NCBI GenBank assembly: GCA_903881475.1
Contig: CAIRTK010000018.1
Span: forward strand, 37,919-101,918
Source: an uncultured Opitutia bacterium
GTDB lineage: Bacteria; Verrucomicrobiota; Verrucomicrobiia; Opitutales; Opitutaceae
Length of the DNA stretch: 64,000 bases
Direction: 5' to 3'
Positions 26,360-34,759 of this stretch are shown here, piece by piece; the first letter of the stretch is position 1, and each line of letters begins with the position of its first letter. Below the pieces are notes generated by a model. It did not search any database. It worked only from the letters and a program-made list of their open reading frames with translations, and was not told the DNA's origin. The translations under genes were made by a program, and so were the position numbers.

Positions 26360-27025
26360 ATGACCCAAGACCAATGGACCGCGGTGGACCGTTATATCAC
26401 CGATCTGCTGGTACCGGCGGACCCGGTGCTGGAGGCCTCGCTGCAGGCCAGCACCGACGCCGGGCTGCCGGCGATCAACGTGGCGCCGAACCAGGGCAAG
26501 CTGCTGCACCTGCTGGCGCGGATCCACGGGGCGCGCACCATCCTGGAAATCGGCACGCTCGGCGGCTACAGCACGATCTGGCTCGCCCGTGCCCTTCCGG
26601 CCGGCGGCCGGGTGGTCACGCTGGAAGTGGACCCGAAGCATGCCGAGGTTGCCCGCGCCAATTTTGTCCGGGCTGGCTTGGCGGACCTGGTCGAGCTTCG
26701 GCTTGGGCGGGCGCTGGACACGTTGCCGGGCCTGGCCGCGGAGAAACGCGGGCCCTTCGACCTCATCTTCATCGACGCCGACAAAGTCAGCATCCCCGAA
26801 TACTTCGCTTGGGCGCTCCAGCTCTCGCGTCCGGGCACGGTGATCATCGTCGACAACGTCGTCCGCAAGGGCGCGGTGGTGGATGCGAGCAGCAGCGACC
26901 CCAGCGTGCAGGGCGTGCGCCGGTTCAACCAACTGCTCGCGGCGGAAACGCGCGTGAGCGCCACCAGCCTCCAGACGGTCGGCAGCAAGGGTTACGACGG
27001 CTTCACGCTCGCGGTGGTGAATTGA
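26360..27025 (+). CDS. SAM-dependent O-methyltransferase, family 3 (CCoAOMT-like)
   Basis: A 221-aa class I methyltransferase from the ATG at 26360 (MTQDQWTAVDRYI). The SAM-binding motif I is 'ILEIGTLGGYSTIWLARAL'. 'RVVTLEVDPKHAEVARAN', the metal-binding 'FDLIFIDADK' and 'IVDNVVRKGAV' (D, N ligands) match catechol/caffeoyl-CoA O-methyltransferases. Its start lies 11 bp after the LLM oxidoreductase stop, suggesting a two-gene operon acting on an aromatic or catechol-like compound. Confidence 0.92.
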   Translation: MTQDQWTAVDRYITDLLVPADPVLEASLQASTDAGLPAINVAPNQGKLLHLLARIHGARTILEIGTLGGYSTIWLARALPAGGRVVTLEVDPKHAEVARANFVRAGLADLVELRLGRALDTLPGLAAEKRGPFDLIFIDADKVSIPEYFAWALQLSRPGTVIIVDNVVRKGAVVDASSSDPSVQGVRRFNQLLAAETRVSATSLQTVGSKGYDGFTLAVVN

Positions 27026-27032
27026 AGTGCGG

Positions 27033-27140
27033 GTAGGGCGGATTATCCCTAATCCGCCGCGTTTGGCTCCGGGCGGCTCCAACCGGCGCGTTAAGGATAA
27101 CGCGCCCTACCACAAACAGCCTCCTTACGTCGGCTGCTAC
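27033..27140. repeat. Palindromic repeat 'GGGCGGATTATCC' (copy 3) plus a single 'GTAGCAGCC' arm
   Basis: 27033-27060 and 27084-27111 are inverted arms (gtagggcggattatccctaa / ttaaggataacgcgccctac). 27117-27140 is a right-type arm of the family at 8638-8712 (cctccttacgtcggctgctac), and its end overlaps the stop of the next gene. Two repeat families are therefore joined end to end. Confidence 0.75.
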
Positions 27141-27721
27141 TATGATGCGGTCGCTTCCTGCACCAGTGCGGCGATCCCCGGCGGGAGCGGGAGGGTGCCG
27201 GTCAGCTCCTGGGCGCGCGGGCTGAGCTTGCGCCAGGTCTTGCGGAGGATCTCCACGAATTTTTCCCGCGGATAGTCTGCATGCTGCGCGGCGAAGGCGC
27301 CGATCTCGTTCTCCAAAAACACCATCACAGCCGCATCCTCCAGGGCCTGCGTGCCGGGATTGGTCTTTAGGCCGGTCTTGGAGACCCATGTTGCGACCTC
27401 ATCGGCTTCAGCCGCAGCGATACCGGCGGCGACGAGCAGCTCGCGCGCCCGCGCAGCCTGCTTAACGTAGAGGCTCCGGCGCCAGTTCAGGTAGCCGACC
27501 TTGCCCTCGGGAAAACTGGCCCGCGGCACGGACCAACGCTCGAGATGCTGACACCGCGCGGCGAGCCGCAGGAGCGGTGCCGGCTCGGGCACGAGTCTGG
27601 CCACCCACGCCTCGACGCGGTCGGCGTACACCAGTTCAGCCGGCCGGCCATCCGCAGCCCGCGCCGGATCGGCCGCGTGTGCGGCGTCGATCAGGGAACG
27701 GGCTTGGGTGTAGGCATCCAT
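27140..27721 (-). CDS. DUF4202 domain protein
   Basis: A 193-aa protein matching DUF4202 along its length: 'AELVYADRVEAWVARLVPE', then 'LRLAARCQHLERWSVPRASFP' (CQH-x-E-R-W), 'GYLNWRRSLYVKQAARARELL' and 'LEDAAVMVFLENEIGAF'. The conserved His and acidic residues suggest a metal-binding HD-like helical fold, but no activity is established. It is read in the same direction as GlyRS, about 150 bp downstream of it. Confidence 0.85.
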   Translation of the reverse strand: MDAYTQARSLIDAAHAADPARAADGRPAELVYADRVEAWVARLVPEPAPLLRLAARCQHLERWSVPRASFPEGKVGYLNWRRSLYVKQAARARELLVAAGIAAAEADEVATWVSKTGLKTNPGTQALEDAAVMVFLENEIGAFAAQHADYPREKFVEILRKTWRKLSPRAQELTGTLPLPPGIAALVQEATAS

Positions 27722-27754
27722 GAGGAAACGATGCGCGGCAGGGGACGCCTCCGG

Positions 27755-27817
27755 GGTAGGGCGGATCTTGGACCCGCCCTTGGAGTCGCTGAAGGCGGGT
27801 CAGAGACCCGCCCTACC
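27755..27817. repeat. Palindromic repeat 'GTAGGGCGGATCTTGGACCCGCC' (diverged copy)
   Basis: Arms gtagggcggatcttggaccc and gggtcagagacccgccctac form a hairpin upstream of the DUF4202 gene. The outer ends match the family at 9655; the inside differs. Confidence 0.65.
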
Positions 27818-27872
27818 TCGGACCCAGTCGTTGGCGATGACATCGGATCTATTTCCGAAGGCTTGGCATGCC

Positions 27873-29399
27873 TCAATAAACCTGATCCTCCAGCAGCTGA
27901 AAAAGCTCCGCCTCGGCGATGCGTTTTTGAGCCATCGAGTCGCGCTCGCGGAGCGTGAAGCTGCCGTCCTTCTCGACGGTCTCGAAGTCGATCGTCACGC
28001 ACCACGGCGTCCCGATCTCGTCCTGCCGGCGGTAGCGGCGGCCGATGGCGCCGGCCTCGTCGTAGAACACGGCGTAGCGGCGCTGGAGCTTCTTGTAGAG
28101 CTCCCGCGCGCGGGCGGTGAGCTGCTCCTTGTTCTTGAGCAGCGGCAGCACGGCGACCTTCACGGGCGCGATGCGCGGCGAGAGCCGGAGCACGGTGCGC
28201 TTCTCCACGTTGCCCTTCTCGTCGGTCACGTCCTCCTCCGCGTAGCCGGCGCAGAGCACGGCGAGGAGGATGCGGTCGACGCCCACGGCGGGCTCGATGA
28301 CGTGCGGCACGAACTTCTTCTTGGTGGCCTCGTCGAAGATTTCCTGCGGCTTGCCGCTCGCATTCGCATGCTGCGTGAGGTCGTAGCTGCCGCGCGCCGC
28401 AATGCCCCACAGCTCCTGCACGCCGAAGGGATAACGGAACATGATGTCCACGGTGCCGCGCGAATAGAACGCGAGCTTCTCCTTCGGGTGCGTGTAGCGC
28501 GAGAGGTGGCTGTCGGGCAGGCCGATGCTCTTCAGCCAGGCCTCGCACCACGTGATCCACTCCTCGTGGCACTTGGCCCAGTCGGCATCCTCGTGAATGA
28601 AGTATTCCATCTCCATCTGCTCGAACTCGCGCGAGCGAAAGATGAAGTTGCGCGGCGTGATTTCGTTGCGGAACGACTTGCCGATTTGCGCGATGCCGAA
28701 CGGGAGCTTCACACGGCCGGTGTCCACGACGTTCTTGAAGTCGACGAACATGCCCTGCGCCGTCTCGGGCCGCAGGTAGGCGACGGAGGAGGCATCAGTC
28801 ATGGCGCCGACGTTCGTCTGGAACATCATGTTGAACGAGCGCGGTGCGGTCAGGCTGCCGGGCTCGCCGGTGGCGGGGGAGGGGATCAGGGCGATCTCGT
28901 CGGGCCGAGCTTCGGTCATGTCCTTCGCCACGATCGGGGTGAGAGTGCCTTGGAGAGCTTTCTTGCGCTTGAAACTTTCGGCCGCGGCCTGGAGTTCGGC
29001 GGCGGTCTTCTCGCTCTCGAGTACGGAGACATAACCGGCCGTCTTGCCGTCCACGATCACGGGGGCGAAGAACAACTGGTCCGCCCGGTACCGCTGTTTG
29101 CTCACCTTGCAGTCGACCAGCGGGTCGGTGAAGCCGGCGACGTGGCCGGACGCCTCCCAGACCTTGGGGTGCATAATGATCGAGGACTCGAGGCCGACGA
29201 TATCGTCGCGGCGGCGGACCATGTCGTTCCACCAGCAGTCGCGGATGTTCTTCTTCAGCTCGGAGCCGAGCGGGCCGTAGTCGAAGAAGCCGTTGAAACC
29301 GCCGTAGATTTCGGACGACTGGAAGATGAAGCCGCGGCGTTTGGCCAGGGCGACAATGTTGTCCATGGAGACGGCGGCGGGGGCGGGAGAGTCGGACAT
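27873..29399 (-). CDS. glyQS: Glycyl-tRNA synthetase, single-chain (class II) type
   Basis: It charges tRNA-Gly. The 508-aa alpha2-type enzyme has class II motif 1 around '[18 protein letters not shown]', motif 2 '[20 protein letters not shown]' and motif 3 '[17 protein letters not shown]' (G-x-x-R replaced by GVDR). A C-terminal anticodon-binding domain runs from about residue 395 ('[17 protein letters not shown]'). The N-terminal '[18 protein letters not shown]' and the '[15 protein letters not shown]' insertion are typical of the bacterial/eukaryotic GRS1-like form. Confidence 0.95.
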   Translation of the reverse strand: MSDSPAPAAVSMDNIVALAKRRGFIFQSSEIYGGFNGFFDYGPLGSELKKNIRDCWWNDMVRRRDDIVGLESSIIMHPKVWEASGHVAGFTDPLVDCKVSKQRYRADQLFFAPVIVDGKTAGYVSVLESEKTAAELQAAAESFKRKKALQGTLTPIVAKDMTEARPDEIALIPSPATGEPGSLTAPRSFNMMFQTNVGAMTDASSVAYLRPETAQGMFVDFKNVVDTGRVKLPFGIAQIGKSFRNEITPRNFIFRSREFEQMEMEYFIHEDADWAKCHEEWITWCEAWLKSIGLPDSHLSRYTHPKEKLAFYSRGTVDIMFRYPFGVQELWGIAARGSYDLTQHANASGKPQEIFDEATKKKFVPHVIEPAVGVDRILLAVLCAGYAEEDVTDEKGNVEKRTVLRLSPRIAPVKVAVLPLLKNKEQLTARARELYKKLQRRYAVFYDEAGAIGRRYRRQDEIGTPWCVTIDFETVEKDGSFTLRERDSMAQKRIAEAELFQLLEDQVY

Positions 29400-29461
29400 A
29401 GCCTGCCAGAGATGGCGGGCGCGGCGGCGGCGGTCAATTCCCGGTTAGGGACGGAGTTTGA

Positions 29462-29584
29462 ACAGAAGGCCGCAAAGGGACGCGAAGGCCTGATACCAAA
29501 CCGTTTTACAGGAGGTAACGGAGGAAACGAAGACCGAGGCAGACCAAGGCCGCTTCGCGCACCTTTGCGATCTTCTGTAAAACC
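29462..29584. repeat. Composite nested palindromic repeat
   Basis: The outer arms are 29462-29488 (acagaaggccgcaaagggac) and 29549-29580 (cacctttgcgatcttctgt). Between them lies a left arm of the ACAGGAGGTAACGGAG family (29503-29530) with no matching right arm. Two families are combined in one hairpin. Confidence 0.65.
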
Positions 29585-29610
29585 CGGTTTGAACGGCAGG
29601 GGGATAATTT

Positions 29611-29739
29611 TTTAACACGGAGGGCACGGAGCACACGGAGACCCGGCCTCGAACCCCAACCTCTCGTGCCTGCCGGCCTCATTTGCGTGGATCGGTGGAT
29701 CGAATCCTCCGTGTACTCCGTGCCCTCCGTGTTGAAAAA
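29611..29739. repeat. Palindromic repeat, ACGGAGGGCACGGAG family
   Basis: The left arm 29611-29640 (ttaacacggagggcacggag) and right arm 29707-29738 (tccgtgccctccgtgttgaa) are reverse complements with a ~66-nt loop. With 29462-29584 it fills the 400-bp gap between GlyRS and the aldo/keto reductase. Nothing else is seen there. Confidence 0.8.
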
Positions 29740-29799
29740 ATGCCGCGGTCTGACTCCGGCGTTGCCCGCGGGCGGTCGGGACATTCAGGCTGCGGGGGC

Positions 29800-30741
29800 A
29801 TGCAGCTACGTCCCCTTGGCCGCACCGGGCTTCAGGTTTCCACCGTTGGATTCGGCGGTTCTCCGCTGGGCGGCGTGTTCGGACCCATGAACATGGCCCT
29901 GTCGAACGCCACGGTGCGGGCCGCGCTGGACGCCGGGATCAATTATTTCGACACCGCACCGTTCTATGGCGCCACCGCGGCGGAGACCGCGCTCGGGCAG
30001 GCGTTGCAGGGCGTGCCGCGCGACCGGTACGTGCTGGCGACCAAGGTCGGGCGCTACGGGCCGGAGCGCCGAGATTTCGATTTCTCCGCCGCGCGGGTGG
30101 CGCGCAGCGTGGACGAAAGCCTCGCGCGCCTGCGCTGCGGGCACATTGACCTGATCCAGGTGCACGACCTCGAATTCGGTTCTTTGGACCAGGTGGTGGG
30201 CGAAACCCTGCCCGCGCTCGACCGGCTGCGCGCCACGGGCAAGGTGCGGTTTGTCGGGATCACCGGCCTGCCGCTGGCCGCACTCCGCACGGTGCGGAAC
30301 CGGGCGCGGCCCCCCGTCGACACGGTGCTCAGCTACTGCCATGGCACGCTGAACGACGCGACCTTCCTGCCTGACGCCGCGGAACTGCGGCGTTCCGGGA
30401 TCGGCGTGCTGAACGCCGCGCCGCTCGCCATGGGTCTGCTGACGCGCGCCGGTCCGCCCGCGTGGCATCCGGCACCGCCGGCCCTGCGCGCGGCCTGCGC
30501 GGCGGCCGCGGATTACTGCGCCCAACGCGGGGCCGACCTGGCCGACCTTGCGCTGCAGTACGCGCTGAGCCTGTCCGACATCGACTCCACCATCATTGGG
30601 CTTGCGAGCGTCGAGGAAGTCCGGCGCGCGGCCGCCTGCGCCGGCCGGGTCCCGGATCCGGCGCTGCTCACTGGCGTGCAGGCCCTGCTCGCGCCCGTGG
30701 CGGGCCTCACCTGGCTGACCGGCCGGCCGGAGAACAATTAG
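29800..30741 (+). CDS. Aldo/keto reductase (sugar 1-dehydrogenase-like)
   Basis: A 313-aa NAD(P)-dependent AKR from MQLRPLGRTGLQVSTVGFGG. The catalytic tetrad is complete: D51 and Y56 in 'YFDTAPFYGATAAE', K82 in 'LATKVGRYGPE', H122 in 'IQVHDLEFG'. The sequence style (R-P-L-G-R-T-G, ATKVGRYG) resembles D-threo-aldose/L-fucose 1-dehydrogenases and plant L-galactose dehydrogenase; this is inferred from motifs only. It is upstream of the alcohol dehydrogenase and GH2 genes on the same strand, each separated by a repeat. Confidence 0.88.
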   Translation: MQLRPLGRTGLQVSTVGFGGSPLGGVFGPMNMALSNATVRAALDAGINYFDTAPFYGATAAETALGQALQGVPRDRYVLATKVGRYGPERRDFDFSAARVARSVDESLARLRCGHIDLIQVHDLEFGSLDQVVGETLPALDRLRATGKVRFVGITGLPLAALRTVRNRARPPVDTVLSYCHGTLNDATFLPDAAELRRSGIGVLNAAPLAMGLLTRAGPPAWHPAPPALRAACAAAADYCAQRGADLADLALQYALSLSDIDSTIIGLASVEEVRRAAACAGRVPDPALLTGVQALLAPVAGLTWLTGRPENN

Positions 30742-30884
30742 GGCGTGTCTTCAAACCCAATTCTCGTTCTGAACGCAGCGAAGAATCCAGTTGGACGGGA
30801 TCAAAGTCTGTGGCGAAATCTCACTGGATTCTTCGCTATGCTCAGAATGACAAACTTCGGAATCGCGGGTTCGAAGACACGCCC
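30741..30884 (-). repeat. MITE-like dispersed repeat E, copy 1
   Basis: The terminal inverted arms are gggcgtgtcttcaaaccc (30741-30758) and gggttcgaagacacgccc (30867-30884). Inner arms gcgaagaatccagt/actggattcttcgc are also paired. Its reverse complement matches 58932-59099 over most of its length. Confidence 0.85.
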
Positions 30885-30926
30885 AGAAAGGATTCGCCCG
30901 ACCAACGATCGCCCCGGACATCTTCC

Positions 30927-31940
30927 ATGCAAACCCTGATTCTCAACCAACCCGGCGAACTGATCGCCACCGACACGCCGCCGCCCTCCGCTCCCGCGCC
31001 CGGCGAGGCGCGCGTGCGGGTGCACTGCAGCGGGGTGTGCGGCACGGACCTGCACGCGTTTGCGGGCAACCAGCCGTACTTCACCTACCCACGCATTCCC
31101 GGCCATGAGCTGGGCGTGAGCGTGGTGGCCGTGGGCGCGGGCGTCACGAACGTGCGGGCCGACGATCGCTGCGCCGTCGAGCCCTACCTGAGCTGCGGGC
31201 ATTGCATCGCGTGCCGGCGCGGCCGGACGAACTGCTGCGAAACCCTGCAGGTGCTCGGCGTGCACGTGGACGGCGGCTGGCGCGACGAGATCGTTGTGCC
31301 CGCGGCCAAGCTGCATCCGTCGGGAAAACTCAGCTATGAACAGCTCGCCTTGGTGGAGACGCTCGGCATCGGCGCCCATGCCGTAATGCGCGGTGCGCCG
31401 GAGCGAGGCGAGGCGACGGTGGTGGTGGGCGCGGGCCCGATCGGACTGGCGGTGGCGCAGTTCGCCGTGGAGGCCGGCGCCAGGGTCACGATCCTCGACG
31501 TGAACGACGCCCGCCGGGCCTTCGCCGCGCGCTGGCTCGGCGTCGGCACGCTGGAGGCGCGCGGGCTCACTCCCGACGCCCTGCGCTCCGCGATGGGCGG
31601 CGACCTGCCGACGCTGGTGTTCGACGCGACGGGCAGCCCGGCCTCGATGCGGCAGGCGTTCAACTGGCCGGCGCAGGGCGGCCGCATCGTGTTCGCCAGC
31701 CTGGTGCAGGGTGAGATTGCCTTCGACGACCCGAACTTTCACCGGCGCGAACTCACGGTGATGGCGACGCGGAACAGCACGGCGGTGGAATTCCGCAGGA
31801 TCATTGCGCTGATCGAGTCTGGCCGCATCGACACGGCGCCCTGGGTGACGCACCGCGCGAAACTCGCGGACGTGCCCGCCGTCTTCGCCAGCTGGACCCG
31901 CCCTGAGACCGGCGTGATCAAGGCGATGATCGAGCTCTAG
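30927..31940 (+). CDS. Zinc-dependent alcohol/sugar dehydrogenase (MDR family)
   Basis: A 337-aa medium-chain dehydrogenase from the ATG at 30927. Catalytic zinc ligands are C38 (SGVCGTDLH) and H60-E61 (IPGHE). Structural zinc cysteines are C90, C93, C96 and C103/104 in 'CGHCIACRRGRTNCC'. The Rossmann motif is 'VVVGAGPIGLAVAQ'. It resembles L-threonine, sorbitol or galactonate-type dehydrogenases that oxidise a secondary alcohol. Its placement between an AKR and a GH2 enzyme points to sugar catabolism. Confidence 0.9.
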   Translation: MQTLILNQPGELIATDTPPPSAPAPGEARVRVHCSGVCGTDLHAFAGNQPYFTYPRIPGHELGVSVVAVGAGVTNVRADDRCAVEPYLSCGHCIACRRGRTNCCETLQVLGVHVDGGWRDEIVVPAAKLHPSGKLSYEQLALVETLGIGAHAVMRGAPERGEATVVVGAGPIGLAVAQFAVEAGARVTILDVNDARRAFAARWLGVGTLEARGLTPDALRSAMGGDLPTLVFDATGSPASMRQAFNWPAQGGRIVFASLVQGEIAFDDPNFHRRELTVMATRNSTAVEFRRIIALIESGRIDTAPWVTHRAKLADVPAVFASWTRPETGVIKAMIEL

Positions 31941-31960
31941 CCCCGGCACCGGAACTCTCT

Positions 31961-32072
31961 TTAACCACAAAGAGCACGAAGAGCGCGAAGCTAAAACCCC
32001 AATCCTTTTTAACCACGGATCGCACGGATCCGGAGGTTTGGTCTTCGTGACCTTCGTGCTCTTCGTGGTAAA
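31961..32072. repeat. Nested palindromic repeat, AGAGCACGAAGAGCGCGAAG family
   Basis: The outer arms 31961-31990 (ttaaccacaaagagcacgaa) and 32043-32072 (ccttcgtgctcttcgtggta) pair. Inside, 32007-32036 is a single arm of the family at 358-464 (aaccacggatcgcacggatc). It lies upstream of the GH2 gene. Confidence 0.75.
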
Positions 32073-32138
32073 AACCGGCTTGAAAGAAGGCTCGCGGGCG
32101 GGTGCGGAGGTGTGCGACATAGTTTGCCTTTCCCCATC

Positions 32139-33980
32139 ATGCCGAAGCTTCCCGCCGTGCCCCGCCCTGAATATCCCCGGCCGCAGTTTGTGCGCCCGGA
32201 CTGGCTCTGCCTCAACGGCCGCTGGCAATTCGAGACCGACCAGGGCGACAGCGGCCTTGACCGCGGGCTGCTGGATCGGCCGCTGAAGGATTCCATCCTC
32301 GTGCCGTTCTGCCCGGAGTCGAAGCTCTCGGGGATCGGCAACACCGATTACCTCAATGCTGTGTGGTACCGCCGCGAGGTGACGATCCCGGCGGCGTGGA
32401 AGGGCCGGCGGATCCTGCTGCATTTCCAGGCGAGCGACTACGACACGTTCGTGTGGGCCAACGGTCAGGAAGTCGGCCGGCATCGCGGCGGCATGACGCC
32501 GTTTTCGTGCGACCTCACGGAGGTCGCCGTGCCAGGGAAAAAAGTGACGCTGGTTGTCCGCGCGCGGGACAACGCCCGGGAATCCAAGCCCGCCGGCAAG
32601 CAGTCCTGGGTGTTTGAAAACTCCGGCTGCCACTACACGCGGACCACGGGGATCTGGCAGACTGTCTGGCTGGAGCCAGTGCCGCGCCGCGCCCACCTGC
32701 TGCGGCCGAAGATCGTGCCGGATGTGACGAACGGGAAATTCTCCATCGAGCAGCCGGTGCACGGCGCGCCGGCCGGGCTGACCTACCGCGTGCGGCTGAA
32801 GCAGGCCGGCCACGTGGTCAGCGAGGCGACCTGTGCCTGCGGCCCGGATCTTTATCCACGGCTGGATCTGCCGGTGCCGGCGGCCGGCCTGCGGCTCTGG
32901 TCGCCAGAGGATCCGCATCTTTACGGCCTCGACCTTGCGCTGCTCGACGAGGCCGGCCGCGTCGTGGACTCGGCGGCGAGTTATGCCGGGCTGCGCAGCG
33001 TGAGCATCGACGGGTTTGCGGTGAAAATTAACGGCCGGTCCGTCTTCCAGCGGCTGGTGCTCGACCAGGGTTATTATCCGGACGGGATTCTCACCGCCCC
33101 GACCGAGGCGGCGCTGGTCCGCGATATCACGCTCTCGCTGGAAGCGGGCTTCAACGGCGCCCGCCTGCACCAGAAGGTTTTCGAGGAGCGGTTTCTCTAC
33201 CATGCCGACCGGTTCGGTTATCTGGTCTGGGGCGAATTCAGCGACTGGGGGCTCAACGGCGGCCCGCCCGTCCGCCGCTGGCAGCAGGAGGCCGGTGGAA
33301 AAATCGTCCGCGCCGGCAACCACAGCGGCCCGGAGCTTTCTCCCGGCCATGTCACGCAGTGGATCGAGGCCGTGCAGCGCGACTTCAACCACCCGAGCAT
33401 CGTCGGCTGGTGTCCGCTCAACGAAACGGAGAACCGCATTCACGAGCAGATCACGGCGCACGACGACGTGATGCGCGCGATGTTCCTCGCCACGAAGCTC
33501 TGCGATCCCACGCGCCCCGTGCTCGACGTGTCCGGCTACTGCCACCGCGTGCCGGAGAGCGACATCTACGACAGCCACGATTACGACCAGAACCCGCGGA
33601 CCTTCGCCGAACGCCACGCCGGGCTGATGCACAACCGGCCCTACCTGAACGAAACCACGATCCACAGCAGCATCCCGTGGCGCGGCCAGCCGTATTTCGT
33701 GAGCGAGTTCGGCGGCATCTGGTGGAATCCCCGCGCGAAGCCCACGGACGCCTCGTGGGGTTACGGCGACCGGCCGAAGAGCCTCGAGGAATTCTACCGC
33801 CGCTTCGAGGGCCTGTGCGCCGTGCTGCTGGATCACCCGCGGATGTTCGGCTACTGCTACACGCAGCTCACCGATGTCTACCAGGAGCAGAACGGGATCT
33901 TTTTCTTCGACCGGAAAAGGAAATACGACCTGAAGCGCGTGCGGGCGGCGCAGCAGCGCCGCGCCGCGATCGAAGGCTAG
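32139..33980 (+). CDS. Glycoside hydrolase family 2 (beta-galactosidase/glucuronidase-like)
   Basis: A 613-aa enzyme starting MPKLPAVPRPEYPRPQF. The GH2 domain order is visible: sugar-binding domain (about 1-190, 'WYRREVTIPAAWKGRRILLHF'), Ig-like domain (about 195-295) and TIM barrel (about 300-613). The probable acid/base is E429 in 'CPLNETENR' and the nucleophile is E523 in 'YFVSEFGG'. There is no signal peptide, so it is probably cytoplasmic. It may cleave beta-galactosides, glucuronides or mannosides; specificity is undecided. It is the last gene before the methyltransferase cluster. Confidence 0.9.
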   Translation: MPKLPAVPRPEYPRPQFVRPDWLCLNGRWQFETDQGDSGLDRGLLDRPLKDSILVPFCPESKLSGIGNTDYLNAVWYRREVTIPAAWKGRRILLHFQASDYDTFVWANGQEVGRHRGGMTPFSCDLTEVAVPGKKVTLVVRARDNARESKPAGKQSWVFENSGCHYTRTTGIWQTVWLEPVPRRAHLLRPKIVPDVTNGKFSIEQPVHGAPAGLTYRVRLKQAGHVVSEATCACGPDLYPRLDLPVPAAGLRLWSPEDPHLYGLDLALLDEAGRVVDSAASYAGLRSVSIDGFAVKINGRSVFQRLVLDQGYYPDGILTAPTEAALVRDITLSLEAGFNGARLHQKVFEERFLYHADRFGYLVWGEFSDWGLNGGPPVRRWQQEAGGKIVRAGNHSGPELSPGHVTQWIEAVQRDFNHPSIVGWCPLNETENRIHEQITAHDDVMRAMFLATKLCDPTRPVLDVSGYCHRVPESDIYDSHDYDQNPRTFAERHAGLMHNRPYLNETTIHSSIPWRGQPYFVSEFGGIWWNPRAKPTDASWGYGDRPKSLEEFYRRFEGLCAVLLDHPRMFGYCYTQLTDVYQEQNGIFFFDRKRKYDLKRVRAAQQRRAAIEG

Positions 33981-33989
33981 GCAGCGGGA

Positions 33990-34148
33990 TTTTTAACCAC
34001 GAAGCGCCCGAAGGTCACGAAGACCAAATCTCCCAAGGCCGTTTGACCACGGATCACACGGAGGGCGCGGATCGGAGGCTTTCCTCCATCCGCGGTCCTT
34101 GGATAGATGCTGGCTTGGTCTTGGTGCGCTTCGTGCCGTGGGTGGTGA
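33990..34148. repeat. Nested palindromic repeat between GH2 and DUF6580 genes
   Basis: The outer arms 33990-34020 (ttaaccacgaagcgcccgaa) and 34119-34147 (ggtgcgcttcgtgccgtgg) pair. Inside, 34040-34100 contains an arm like 358-464 (ccacggatcacacggag). It separates two convergent genes. Confidence 0.7.
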
Positions 34149-34152
34149 AGCT

Positions 34153-34722
34153 TCAGGCGGTCTGGGGCTTGGTCACGCGAGCCCGCGCCATCACGAGGGC
34201 GAAGACCCCGGTGAAGAGCAGGTCGCCGACCAGCGTGTTGCGGAAAAACCACAGGGTCGGCGGGTACTCGGGATGGCCGACCGTCATGGCCTGCCACCAG
34301 CCGGCGAGGGTCTTGGCGTAATAGGCGTCGCCGAGCCAGGAGACGGAATTGGTGACGAGGTAGAACAGGACGGAGCAGCCGAGGACGCCGCTGATGACGT
34401 TGAGCGCGGTGCGGCGGCGGGCGACCAGGGCGCCGATGCCGAGGGCGGCGGCGAAGCAGGCGATGCGCAGCAGGGCGCCGCGCAGTTCCCACGTGTAGCC
34501 GTAGTTAGCCGCATAATAGCGGTCGATCCAGAGGTCGCTCGCGACCAGCGCCACGAACGGCACCAGCCACAGGCTGCGGCGCCCGAAGTAGGCCGCCCCG
34601 CAGAACGCGAGCGCCATGATGGGCGAGAGGTTGGACAGATCGGGGACAAACACCGCGACCACCCGGTAGGCGGCGGCGGCGACAATCAGCGCGAGGGCGA
34701 GGATGAGGTGCGAGGTTTTCAT
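34153..34722 (-). CDS. DUF6580 family membrane protein, last gene of the corrinoid operon
   Basis: A 189-aa, very hydrophobic protein with about five or six membrane helices. It has the family features 'LSNLSPIMALAFCGAAYFGRR' near the N-terminus and 'SVSWLGDAYYAKTLAGWWQA', then 'PPTLWFFRNTLVGDLLFTGVF'. The layout resembles S-components of ECF vitamin transporters. It lies 37 bp after the pterin methyltransferase gene in the same direction, so it is probably co-transcribed with the corrinoid methyltransferases. Import of a corrinoid or a methylated substrate is a possible role, but unproven. Confidence 0.8.
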   Translation of the reverse strand: MKTSHLILALALIVAAAAYRVVAVFVPDLSNLSPIMALAFCGAAYFGRRSLWLVPFVALVASDLWIDRYYAANYGYTWELRGALLRIACFAAALGIGALVARRRTALNVISGVLGCSVLFYLVTNSVSWLGDAYYAKTLAGWWQAMTVGHPEYPPTLWFFRNTLVGDLLFTGVFALVMARARVTKPQTA

Positions 34723-34759
34723 GAGGTGGAATGAGTTGGGTTAACGGAAAAAGGCGGGG

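Noticed and set aside
30801..33836. A 1011-codon open frame on the minus strand across the ADH and GH2 genes
   Set aside because: It is antisense to two genes with intact catalytic motifs. The translation is rich in R, H, A and G without domains, the usual shadow of high-GC coding DNA.
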